Assembly (NCBI GenBank): GCA_003221825.1
Contig: QHUE01000085.1
Coordinates: 1-17,029 of the forward strand
Reading direction: 5' to 3'
From: Gemmatimonadota bacterium
GTDB taxonomy: Bacteria > Gemmatimonadota > Gemmatimonadetes > Gemmatimonadales > GWC2-71-9
Length of the DNA stretch: 17,029 nt
In this document: one piece after another, positions 10,635 through 17,029 of the stretch
Layout of the letters: each line of letters starts with the position of its first letter
How positions within the stretch are numbered: position 1 is the first letter of the stretch
Notes under the pieces: generated by a model
Told to the model about the DNA's origin: nothing
Databases searched by the model: none
What the model saw: only the letters and a program-made list of their open reading frames with translations
Translations under genes and position numbers: made by a program

Positions 10635-11422
10635 AATTCATCCGCCCGACGAGTCTGGCGGATGCGGTGCAGATTTATCGTACGACCCCAGGATGTCGCC
10701 CCCTCGCCGGCGGCACCGATCTCATGGTGATGCTGCACGCGCGTACAGTTCGTCCCGAGCCGCAGGCGGTGCTCGATCTCTGGTCGCTCGCCGAGCTGAA
10801 GGGGGTGCGGCGCGTGCAGGACAGCGTGGAGATCGGTGCCGCCGAGTCATACACGGGGATCATTGCGTCCCGGGATGTGCAGCAGCATCTCCCCGCGCTG
10901 GCCGCGGCCGCCCGCACCATCGGAGCGGCGCAAATCCAGAACCGCGGCACGCTGGGAGGCAACCTCGCGAACGCGTCTCCCGCGGGGGATACGCTGCCCG
11001 TGCTACTCGCCTACGACGCCGTAGTCGTGACCGATCGACGCGCGATTCCGATCGACAAGTTCTTTATTGGCTATCGCAAGACCGAGCTGCATCCGGACGA
11101 GTTGATCACCGCCGTGCGCTTGCCGCTCGGCCGGCGGGTCGCGTTCCGCAAAGTCGGCACGCGCGCGGCGCAGGCGATCTCGAAGGTCGTCATGGCGGTG
11201 AGCGGGCATCCTGCCCGCATCGCGATCGGATCGGTCGCCGAAGTGCCGCTGCGGGCGCGCCGCGCCGAGGCTGCGCTCGAGCGGGACGACATCGAAGCCG
11301 CCATCGCGGCGGTCGCGGACGACATCCGGCCGATCGACGACGTGCGATCGACCGCCGCGTACCGCCGTGCCGTCACACAGAATGTCCTTCGTGGGCTCCT
11401 CGATGCATTCGCGCGCGGCTGA
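10622..11422 (+). CDS. xdhB: xanthine dehydrogenase-type FAD-binding subunit
   Basis: FAD-binding PCMH-type medium subunit (CoxM/XdhB family), passing electrons to NAD+. It has 266 residues from ATG 10622. FAD motifs are PLAGGTDLMV (about 27-36) and the TLGGNLANASPAGD segment (110-123); a C-terminal CO-dehydrogenase-flavoprotein-like domain follows (FRKVGTRAAQAISKVV onward). No cysteine-rich Fe-S loop of the HcrB type is seen. It is intact, overlaps the Fe-S subunit by 13 nt, and its last 20 nt overlap the cupin gene. Substrate is inferred from the surrounding purine genes; CO or other hydroxylases of this superfamily share the layout. Confidence 0.92.
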   Translation: MHKVKFIRPTSLADAVQIYRTTPGCRPLAGGTDLMVMLHARTVRPEPQAVLDLWSLAELKGVRRVQDSVEIGAAESYTGIIASRDVQQHLPALAAAARTIGAAQIQNRGTLGGNLANASPAGDTLPVLLAYDAVVVTDRRAIPIDKFFIGYRKTELHPDELITAVRLPLGRRVAFRKVGTRAAQAISKVVMAVSGHPARIAIGSVAEVPLRARRAEAALERDDIEAAIAAVADDIRPIDDVRSTAAYRRAVTQNVLRGLLDAFARG

Positions 11423-11819
11423 GTTGGTCAAGTTGCTCGACATGCGTCCGCACCCGGAGGGCGGGCACTACGCGGAGGTGTTTCGCTCGGCGCATCGAGT
11501 CCAGGTGCTCGATCGCAATGTTGAGCGGGCCGCGCTGACGACGATCTACTTCCTGCTTACCGAGGGCGAGTTCAGCCGGTGGCACCGCGTGGATTCCGAC
11601 GAGATCTGGCACTACCATGAGGGAGACGCGATCGAGCTGCTGCTGTTCGACGATCAGGGCTTGCGTCGCATGCCGCTGGGTCCGGTGGAGCGTGCGACGC
11701 GTTCGACGATCGTCGTGCCAGCCGGAACCTGGCAGGCGGCCCGGTCGACGGGGGCATATACGCTTGTGGGGTGCGCCGTCGGACCGGGATTCGAGTTCGC
11801 GGACTTCTCGCTTGCTCAC
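11403..11819 (+). pseudogene. Cupin_5 (DUF985) protein, 3' end lost
   Basis: Small cupin-fold protein of the DUF985 family, whose biochemical role is unsettled. ATG at 11403 (MHSRAAELVKLL) overlaps the FAD gene by 20 nt. Family features are MRPHPEGGHYAEVFRS, TTIYFLLTEGEFSRWHRVDSDEIWHYHEGD (cupin motif 1 region) and VVPAGTWQAAR...VGPGFEFADF near the end. Recognisable sequence stops at about 11813. Beyond that the frame stays open to 12515 but only reads antisense of the next gene and of allC, giving Arg/His-rich nonsense. Perhaps 10-20 residues and the stop are missing, at the same point where the convergent gene also loses its end. The core fold may be intact, but an extended tail would be translated. 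Confidence 0.75.
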
Positions 11820-12233
11820 GCCGCCAAGGTTGAAGCTCTTCCCACCAGCAAATGCCAGGGCCGCGCCGTCCAGAGCCAGGTTGGGTCCGAGCCCGAATTC
11901 CCATCCGCTCCTCGCGCGGACTCCGACCAAAAACGTCACGCTCGGCACCAGCGCTCCCTGCTCGACGCCACCGAGGAGGATGGTCTCTTCGACGACCAGC
12001 GTCGGTCCACCATTAAAGGGGAAGACGGCTTGCTCGGAATGCCACCCGAACTGCGTCATGACCGAACTCAGCTTCTTACCGGTAAGCAGGTTCGGCGGAC
12101 GATAGCTGCCCAGATACGTCACGCCGAGCCGAGGGCCCGCCATCGAGCGCACCCGGGGCTGCGGCTCCTGTGCTCCGGCCGTCTGGGCCAGAAGCACGAC
12201 TGCCAGGATCAACACCGTATTCGTGTAGTGCAT
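11817..12233 (-). pseudogene. secreted/outer-membrane-like hypothetical protein, C-terminus lost
   Basis: ATG at 12233 gives MHYTNTVLILAVVLLAQTAGAQ, a clear signal peptide with a likely AxA-type cleavage near residue 20. About 115 residues follow of Gly/aromatic-alternating sequence (GPRLGVTYL, FGWHSEQAVFPF, GWEFGLGPNL) suggestive of a beta-barrel or periplasmic beta-rich protein. I do not recognise a named family. Plausible protein ends at FAGGKSFNLGGV (11817-11819). After that the open frame continues to 11373 as antisense of the cupin gene. Proteins of this look usually end with one or two more strands, so about 30-40 residues are probably missing (inference). It follows allC by 64 nt on the same strand and may be the last gene of the allantoin operon. 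Confidence 0.65.
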
Positions 12234-12261
12234 GTCCCACCTCCGTGTCGGGTGGTGGGAC
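12234..12261 (-). promoter_or_regulatory. perfect 8-bp inverted repeat covering the ribosome-binding site of the secreted protein
   Basis: In the minus-strand RNA, GTCCCACC (12261-12254) and GGTGGGAC (12241-12234) flank a 12-nt loop, and the second arm abuts the ATG at 12233. The Shine-Dalgarno-like GGAGGTG straddles loop and stem, so folding would hide it. It could also be a DNA operator. Confidence 0.45.
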
Positions 12262-12297
12262 GTTCGCAACCTGCTGTCAAGCGTCCGTCAAGCCAGC

Positions 12298-13494
12298 TCA
12301 GTAGGCCAGCAGCTCCAATGCGCGTACCAGCACGCGCACCCCAAGCTCGAGATGGCCGGGGTCGGTGTGTTCTTCGGGGCAGTGTGATCGCCCGCCAACG
12401 CTCGGCACGAACAGCATCCCGACTTTGCACCTTGCGGCGAGAATCTGCGCATCATGCCCCGCGCCGCTCACCAGCTCCGTCGCCTGTACGCCGCACTCCT
12501 GCGCCGCACGCGTGAGCACGGCCCGCACTTCGGCGTGCATCGGGACCGGGGGTCGCTCGTGGAGCACACGAACCTCGAGCTCGAGGCCGCGCTCCGCGGC
12601 GATCGTGCGACACAGCGATCGGGTCCGCTCTTCGAGCGCGCGGCGTGCGCCCGGGTCGGAGTGGCGCAGGTCGACCGTAAAGACGACGCGACCCGGCACG
12701 ACGTTGATCTGATCGGGCTCTGCCCGGATCTTACCGACGGTCGCGACGGCGGGCTTACCGAGCGAGCGCGCAATCGACTCGACCGCTTGCACCATCGCCG
12801 CCGCCCCGGCGAGCGCGTCGCGCCGCATATCCATCGGCGTCGTCCCGGCATGATCGGGGCGGCCGGTGACGGCAAGCTCGAGATGCGCCGTCCCCACGAT
12901 CGCGCTGACCACCGCCAGCGGCACGTTGGCAGTCTCGAGGACAGCCCCCTGCTCGATGTGCAGCTCGACGAAGGTGTCGATATCGTCGCGTGCCGCGCTC
13001 GCAACTGTCGCAGGATCGAGCCCGCGCTCGCGCATCGCCTCGGCCATCGCGGCGTCCGGAGAATCGATCGCGCCGACGATCGCGCGCGATCCCCAGAAGT
13101 TGGTGGCGAAGCGCGAGCCCTCTTCCTCACAGATCGCGACCACCTCGAGCGTGCGGCGAGGTTTGCCCTTCTCCTTGAGCAGGGCTTCGACCGCGGTCAG
13201 CCCGGCGACGATGCCGAGTGCGCCGTCGAGCCGACCGCCGTGCCGCACGGTGTCGATGTGCGACCCGGTGACGATCACTTTCCCTTTTTTCGTCCCGTCC
13301 AGTCGTCCCCAGAGGTTGCCGACGGCGTCCCGGCGGGCCTCGAGTCCAGCTTTCTTCATCCACCGTTCGACGCAATCGCCCGCTTCAGCCCACGCGCTTC
13401 CGTACAGCGGTCGATACACGCCACCACCGGGCTCCGTGCCGATCTTGTAAAGCTCGTCGAGCCGTTGCTCGAGCAGGGCACCGTCAATTCGCAT
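12298..13494 (-). CDS. allC: allantoate amidohydrolase (M20 family, AllC / N-carbamoylase type)
   Basis: Binuclear metal amidohydrolase of the allantoate amidohydrolase / N-carbamoyl-L-amino-acid hydrolase family. It hydrolyses allantoate to ureidoglycine (then ureidoglycolate), CO2 and ammonia. ATG at 13494 (MRIDGALLEQ) gives 398 residues, normal for AllC. Metal ligands are visible: His79 in GSHIDTVRHGG, Asp90 in GRLDGALG, Glu124/125 in CEEEGSRF, and ELHIEQG. GAGHDAQILA and a C-terminal CPEEHTDP complete the site. An upstream in-frame ATG at 13536 lies inside allB and adds a non-conserved tail, so it was rejected. It overlaps allantoinase by 11 nt, which strongly favours allantoate over other carbamoyl substrates. 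Confidence 0.92.
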   Translation of the reverse strand: MRIDGALLEQRLDELYKIGTEPGGGVYRPLYGSAWAEAGDCVERWMKKAGLEARRDAVGNLWGRLDGTKKGKVIVTGSHIDTVRHGGRLDGALGIVAGLTAVEALLKEKGKPRRTLEVVAICEEEGSRFATNFWGSRAIVGAIDSPDAAMAEAMRERGLDPATVASAARDDIDTFVELHIEQGAVLETANVPLAVVSAIVGTAHLELAVTGRPDHAGTTPMDMRRDALAGAAAMVQAVESIARSLGKPAVATVGKIRAEPDQINVVPGRVVFTVDLRHSDPGARRALEERTRSLCRTIAAERGLELEVRVLHERPPVPMHAEVRAVLTRAAQECGVQATELVSGAGHDAQILAARCKVGMLFVPSVGGRSHCPEEHTDPGHLELGVRVLVRALELLAY

Positions 13495-14860
13495 GCGGGG
13501 CGTTCGGTTTGACGAGTTGTCCCCACCCCGGTGCACCGACGATCTGATCCTCGACGAAGACCGTCCTCCCTCGCACGAGCGTCCTGATCACTTTGCCCGT
13601 GAACGTTTGGCCGAGGTACGCGCTGATACCGCTGCGGGTCTCGAGTGCGTCAGCGTCGAGTGTCCATTGTTTCTGGGGATCGATCAACGCGAAATCGGCA
13701 TCGGCGCCGACCGCGATGGCGCCCTTGCGGGGATAGAGCCCGAAGAGCTGGGCGGGTGACGTTGCGGTGAGATAGGCGATTCGCTCGAGCGACAGTCCGC
13801 GTGCGTGGAGTCCGTCTGTGATCAGCACCGGCAGCGTCGCCTCGATCCCGGAGACTCCTCCCCAAGCCTGCCAGATGTCGTCGTCACCCTTCTGCTTGTC
13901 CGCGGCAGGGCAGGGCGAGTGGTCCGACCCGATGAGATCGACCTGTCCCGCGAGCAGCGCGTCCCAGAGCCCGTCGCGCGTCGCCGCATCGCGAATGGGG
14001 GGCGCGCATTTTAGCGCGGGTCCAATGCGCTCGAAGTCCTGCTCGGTGAACGCGAGATAATGCGGACAGGTCTCGGCCGTGATCGCGACGCCGTTGTTGC
14101 GCGCTGCGTCCACCTCGGCGAGGCCCGCCGCGCAGCTGACGTGGACGACGTGGGCGCGCACACCCTTGCCGGCACCACGCATGCACACGAGCAAGCGCTT
14201 GATCGCCTCCACTTCCGCGGCCGGCGGTCGCGCGCGGCACCACGCCAGCCGATCCACGCGACCCTCCTCGCGCACTTCGCGCGTCGTCCGCTCGACCATC
14301 TTGTGGCTCTCGGCATGCACACCGACGAGCGCGTTGAGCCGCGCCGTCACCTTGAGTCCGATCGCGAGCAGGCCGTCGGACACGCGATGAAAGTCCTCGA
14401 TGCCGCTGTCACTCATGAATGCCTTGAACCCTACGACGCCGCGCCCGGCGAGCGCCGGCAGCTCCGCGAGGTTCTCGGGAACCATCCCTCCCCAAAGGCC
14501 AAAGTCGACGAGTGCCTTCCGGGACGCGACGGCGACTTTTGCATCGAAGGCTAGGGCGGTCGTCGTCGGTGGATGGGCGTTGAGCGGCATCTCGAGGACC
14601 GTGGTGACGCCGCCGCGCGCGGCGCCGCGCGTCCCGGCCTCCCAGCCCTCCCACTCGGCGCGGCCCGGCTCGTTGAAGTGGACGTGGCTGTCGACCACGC
14701 CGGGGAGCACGACCAGACCCCGGGCATCGATGACTGCTGCGCCATCCGAGACCTCACTGCCGATGGCGGTGATGATGCCATCGGTGACGGCGATGTCGGC
14801 GGGCTTCTGGCCAGTCGGGAGGACGACGGTACCGCCACGTATGACGACGGAGTGGCTCAC
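13484..14860 (-). CDS. allB: allantoinase
   Basis: Cyclic amidohydrolase opening (S)-allantoin to allantoate. A GTG start at 14860 overlaps the DUF3830 stop (GTGA) and gives 458 residues. Family marks are HVHFNEPGRAEWEGWEAGT (His59, His61), the carboxylated lysine in VGFKAFMSDSG (Lys146), VHAESHK (His182), HVVHVSC (His240) and GSDHSPCP. The HFNEPG and DSGIEDF signatures separate allantoinase from dihydropyrimidinase and dihydroorotase. The same frame stays open to 15376 but upstream sequence is antisense or shadow. It is flanked by allC and genes for the two preceding steps (HIU hydrolase, OHCU decarboxylase). Confidence 0.95.
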   Translation of the reverse strand: MSHSVVIRGGTVVLPTGQKPADIAVTDGIITAIGSEVSDGAAVIDARGLVVLPGVVDSHVHFNEPGRAEWEGWEAGTRGAARGGVTTVLEMPLNAHPPTTTALAFDAKVAVASRKALVDFGLWGGMVPENLAELPALAGRGVVGFKAFMSDSGIEDFHRVSDGLLAIGLKVTARLNALVGVHAESHKMVERTTREVREEGRVDRLAWCRARPPAAEVEAIKRLLVCMRGAGKGVRAHVVHVSCAAGLAEVDAARNNGVAITAETCPHYLAFTEQDFERIGPALKCAPPIRDAATRDGLWDALLAGQVDLIGSDHSPCPAADKQKGDDDIWQAWGGVSGIEATLPVLITDGLHARGLSLERIAYLTATSPAQLFGLYPRKGAIAVGADADFALIDPQKQWTLDADALETRSGISAYLGQTFTGKVIRTLVRGRTVFVEDQIVGAPGWGQLVKPNAPHAN

Positions 14861-15267
14861 CGCACTTCTTCGATCACTATCTCCTGGGCTCCTTCCCAGA
14901 GCGTGAGCCTGCCAATCTCCGGTAGCTGTTCTTGTCCCTGCGTGATAGTCGCGAAGTGATTCGCCGCCAGTTGCCCGACCTTGCTTGCGAACAGCGTCGA
15001 GCCGTAGGGAAACAGCAGCTCCGTTTCGCTGATCCCACCAGGATAGAGGAGCAGCATGCCTGGCACGGGATGGCTGGTGTGATTCTCGAAATCGAGTCCC
15101 AGTTTCTTGTCGCCCATCGGAATCCACGTTGACTCGCCGCTCCACCGGCAGTGGACTATCTTGGATCGCAGCGGCAGCATCTTGCGAATCACAGCCACCG
15201 TTTTCGGCGCGCTCTTTTCTTCCAAGCGCGCCGTGAACGTCAAGGTTGCCACTCGGATCTTGAGCAT
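14857..15267 (-). CDS. DUF3830 family protein (cyclophilin-like fold)
   Basis: 136 residues from ATG 15267 (MLKIRVATLTFTARLEEKSAP). The family-typical segments are APKTVAVIRKMLPL, HCRWSGESTWIPMGD, MLLLYPGGISETELLFPYG and GQLAANHFATI, ending in LWEGAQEIVIEEV. DUF3830 proteins are known from structural genomics as cyclophilin-like and often occur near amidohydrolase or hydantoinase genes; no reaction is firmly assigned (family knowledge). Here it is the first gene of the allantoin operon, with a 4-nt GTGA overlap to allantoinase. A role in handling a purine-ring intermediate is plausible, because urate oxidase is missing from the window, but this is only inference. Its start codon overlaps that of the divergent HIU hydrolase. 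Confidence 0.82.
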   Translation of the reverse strand: MLKIRVATLTFTARLEEKSAPKTVAVIRKMLPLRSKIVHCRWSGESTWIPMGDKKLGLDFENHTSHPVPGMLLLYPGGISETELLFPYGSTLFASKVGQLAANHFATITQGQEQLPEIGRLTLWEGAQEIVIEEVR

Positions 15268-15616
15268 GCCCAACACTAACCGTCCAACGATTTCGACGCA
15301 CGTCCTTGATACCACGCGCGGCGAGCCGGCCGCCGGCGTTGCGGTGACGCTGTGGCGCTTCGACGGCAAGGAGCACGTGTCGCAGGGGACGCGCGAGACG
15401 GACGCAGACGGCCGCATCGGCGATCTTGGCGGCGGCACGATCTCCGCGGGCAGTTACCGCCTGTCATTCGAGGTGGGCGCGTACTATAAGAGGAAGGCTC
15501 TGACGTCGTTTGTCGATCGTGTAACCCTGGATTTCGAGGTTCGCGATAGTTCGCGGAACTACCATATCCCGTTGCTGATGTCGCCGTTTTCGTGCGTCAG
15601 CTATCGCGGCAGCTGA
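15266..15616 (+). CDS. uraH: 5-hydroxyisourate hydrolase (transthyretin-like)
   Basis: Hydrolyses 5-hydroxyisourate, the product of urate oxidase, to OHCU. 116 residues from ATG 15266 (MPNTNRPTISTHVLDTTRG). The conserved elements are STHVLD (active-site His), TDADGRI (Arg), NYHIPLLMSPF (His) and the C-terminal YRGS tetrapeptide that defines HIU hydrolase against true transthyretins. There is no signal peptide. No alternative downstream start precedes the catalytic His. The start ATG overlaps the divergent DUF3830 ATG (CATG), leaving no promoter space between the genes. The OHCU decarboxylase follows directly with overlap. Confidence 0.94.
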   Translation: MPNTNRPTISTHVLDTTRGEPAAGVAVTLWRFDGKEHVSQGTRETDADGRIGDLGGGTISAGSYRLSFEVGAYYKRKALTSFVDRVTLDFEVRDSSRNYHIPLLMSPFSCVSYRGS

Positions 15617-16599
15617 ACCTCTTCGAGCATGCCGGACCGTTATTGGACCGGCTGCGATCGGCAGAGCCATTCCCGAGCGGCGCCGCGATGCTTGCGCGGG
15701 CGCGGGAGATCCTGACAGAGCTCTCGGAAGCCGAGCAAATCGCCGTCATCAACGCGCATCCCCGCATCGGCGAGCGCCCGGACACAGTGTCGGCTGCTTC
15801 CTTCAAAGAGCAGGGGTATGAGGACGACACGACACCGCCGGAAGTCTTCCTGCGGTTGGCGACGCTCAATGACGAGTACGAGGCGAAGTTCGGATTTCGG
15901 TTCGTCGTCTTCGTGAATCGGCGCTCGAAAGAAGCGATCGTTCCCATTCTCGAATCACGGTTGCGCGGCACGCGTGATGAAGAGCGCCGCACCGCGCTGC
16001 GAGAGATTCTCGCTATCGCCGAAGACCGGCAGTTGGCCTTCCAACGAGTCGATCTCGAGCGGCATCATAGTCCCGTGACGGACGATCTTGTCGCCCGTGC
16101 GCAGGCTGGCGACCAGACGGCCTTCCGGGATCTCTACCGTCAGCACGCCGGCCGGGTGTATGCCCTGTGCCTGCGCCTCACCGGCGATGCTTACGCCGCC
16201 GAGGAGCGCACGCAGGACGTGTTCGTGCGTCTGTGGGGCAAGCTGCGGTTGTTTCGCGGCGACAGTGCGTTCAGCTCCTGGTTGCATCGTCTCGCGGTCA
16301 ACGTGGTGATGAACGAGCATCGCACGACGGGGCGTCGCGAGCGGCGCGTGGCGACCACCGAGAACCCGGAAGCACTCGAACGGCACGTTGGGGGGGGACA
16401 TTCCTCGGAAGGGCTGAGCATCGATCTCGAACGGGCAATTGCCGAGTTACCGGATGGAGCACGCGAGGTCTTTGTGTTGTATGACGTCGAGGGATACGGG
16501 CACGGCGAAATCGCCAGTCTCACCGGGATAGCCGAGGGCACGTCGAAGGCGCAGCTGTTTCGCGCACGCAGGTTGTTACGGGAGAAGTTGGAACGATGA
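15592..16599 (+). CDS. uraD: OHCU decarboxylase fused in frame to an ECF sigma-70 factor
   Basis: One uninterrupted 335-codon frame holds two domains. Residues 8-150 match OHCU decarboxylase, which makes (S)-allantoin: catalytic-type His56 in INAHPRIGERP, then SAASFKEQGYE, EYEAKFGFRFVVFVN and VPILESRLRG. Residues about 162-335 match an ECF sigma factor: DLVARAQAGDQTAFRDLY, region 2 (RTQDVFVRLWGKL, SWLHRLAVNVVMNEHR) and region 4 (LPDGAREVFVLYDVEGYGHGEIA). The GTG start at 15592 lies inside uraH (25-nt overlap), and the decarboxylase begins about 15-20 residues later than usual, so its natural N-terminus may be lost. No stop separates the halves. GTG at 16075 (MTDDLVARAQ) looks exactly like a normal sigma start. 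It may be a true bifunctional protein, or two genes joined by deletion or error. Confidence 0.8.
   Translation: MRQLSRQLNLFEHAGPLLDRLRSAEPFPSGAAMLARAREILTELSEAEQIAVINAHPRIGERPDTVSAASFKEQGYEDDTTPPEVFLRLATLNDEYEAKFGFRFVVFVNRRSKEAIVPILESRLRGTRDEERRTALREILAIAEDRQLAFQRVDLERHHSPVTDDLVARAQAGDQTAFRDLYRQHAGRVYALCLRLTGDAYAAEERTQDVFVRLWGKLRLFRGDSAFSSWLHRLAVNVVMNEHRTTGRRERRVATTENPEALERHVGGGHSSEGLSIDLERAIAELPDGAREVFVLYDVEGYGHGEIASLTGIAEGTSKAQLFRARRLLREKLER
16075..16599 (+). other. alternative reading: separate ECF sigma factor from internal GTG
   Basis: If translated independently from GTG 16075-16077 this yields a 174-residue sigma factor with both conserved regions and the usual ECF length. The upstream ribosome-binding site is weak. 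The downstream ATGA overlap with the anti-sigma gene is typical of sigma/anti-sigma pairs, so this start is probably used even if the fusion is real. Confidence 0.5.
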
Positions 16600-17029
16600 A
16601 CGAACGCGAGCTGCAGGACGCCGTCAAAGGGCTGCCGAAGAGCATCGAGCCGCCGCGCGACTTGTGGCCGGGGATCCAGGACCGCATCGGTCGCCGCTCA
16701 TGGCGGGAGGGGCGTCGGTGGTACTGGGTGGCCGTACCGCTCGCAGCGGCAGCCGCGCTCGTCGCTGTGCTCGTGGGCCGGAGCGGTCCCGTGGCCTGGG
16801 ATGTGGCCCCACTCGCCGGACGGCCGCTCCTCGGCACGAAGCCGCTGGTGGCGTCGGGCCGCTTGCGTGTTGGGGATTGGCTCCAGACTGACGACTCGTC
16901 GCGCGCGCTGATCGCCGTCGGCAGGATCGGGCAGGTCGAAGTGCGGCCGGGCACTCGCGTGCAGCTCGTCGCCGCCCGCGCCGACGATCATCGGCTGGCG
17001 TTGGCGCACGGCACGATCGACGCGAAGGT
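16596..17029 (+). CDS. anti-sigma factor with FecR-like domain, 3' end cut by window edge
   Basis: ATG 16596 overlaps the sigma stop (ATGA), with GGGAG about 11 nt upstream. Visible translation is 144 residues: a short cytoplasmic N-terminus (MNERELQDAVKGLPKSIEPP), one transmembrane helix (about 46-62, VAVPLAAAAALVAVLVG), then a FecR-type domain (LRVGDWLQTDDSSRALIAVG, VEVRPGTRVQLV). It would hold the ECF sigma factor at the membrane and release it on a periplasmic signal. There is no zinc-finger HxxxCxxC motif in the visible part. The frame is open at base 17029. The signal is unknown, and neighbourhood alone does not show that the regulon includes the purine genes. Confidence 0.85.
   Translation, partial: MNERELQDAVKGLPKSIEPPRDLWPGIQDRIGRRSWREGRRWYWVAVPLAAAAALVAVLVGRSGPVAWDVAPLAGRPLLGTKPLVASGRLRVGDWLQTDDSSRALIAVGRIGQVEVRPGTRVQLVAARADDHRLALAHGTIDAK

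Noticed and set aside
12298..13536. Upstream ATG of allC at 13536 adding 14 residues
   Set aside because: The extension (MHRGGDNSSNRTPR) lies within allB and lacks conservation features; ATG 13494 begins the normal N-terminal helix.
13484..15376. Extended 630-residue allantoinase frame
   Set aside because: Everything before GTG 14860 is an off-frame reading of DUF3830 and uraH antisense; the GTGA overlap and HVH spacing mark the true start.

Overview
The window is GC-rich and densely packed, and it reads as nucleobase catabolism feeding central carbon metabolism. It holds two oppositely oriented blocks of genes plus a convergent/divergent purine-ring section. No ribosomal or tRNA gene fixes the taxonomy. 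The Arg/Ala-rich coding, the XdhA subtype and the ECF sigma factor paired with a single-pass FecR-type anti-sigma factor suggest Gemmatimonadota or a neighbouring phylum. That is an inference only.

Left block (1-7852, all minus strand, transcribed right to left): malate synthase (aceB), isocitrate lyase (aceA), CoA-acylating (methyl)malonate-semialdehyde dehydrogenase (mmsA), beta-ureidopropionase, dihydropyrimidinase and a class III aminotransferase cut by the window edge. The last four are the lower part of the reductive uracil/thymine pathway: dihydrouracil -> N-carbamoyl-beta-alanine -> beta-alanine -> malonate semialdehyde -> acetyl-CoA. Junctions within each subgroup overlap or abut. 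A promoter-like sequence precedes mmsA and would give a leaderless mRNA. These six genes look intact, apart from the edge truncation.

A 364-bp divergent intergenic region (7853-8216) is rich in perfect inverted repeats and separates aceB from the right block. To its right, on the plus strand, lie the three subunits of a xanthine-dehydrogenase-type molybdenum hydroxylase and a Cupin_5 (DUF985) gene. A minus-strand operon follows: DUF3830 protein, allantoinase, allantoate amidohydrolase and a secreted hypothetical. On the plus strand again come 5-hydroxyisourate hydrolase, an OHCU decarboxylase read in frame into an ECF sigma factor, and a FecR-type anti-sigma factor cut by the right edge. Together these cover xanthine -> urate and HIU -> allantoin -> allantoate. 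No urate oxidase is visible.

Several junctions in the right block look like deletions: a frameshifting internal deletion in the Mo subunit (about 9865), loss of the 3' ends of both convergent genes at one point (about 11817), an apparently shortened OHCU decarboxylase N-terminus at 15592-15620, and loss of a stop between decarboxylase and sigma factor. They are either real genome erosion or assembly/consensus collapse, and read mapping would decide.

Metabolic logic: pyrimidine degradation gives acetyl-CoA and purine degradation leads towards glyoxylate. Malate synthase, encoded between the two sets, condenses exactly those products to malate.
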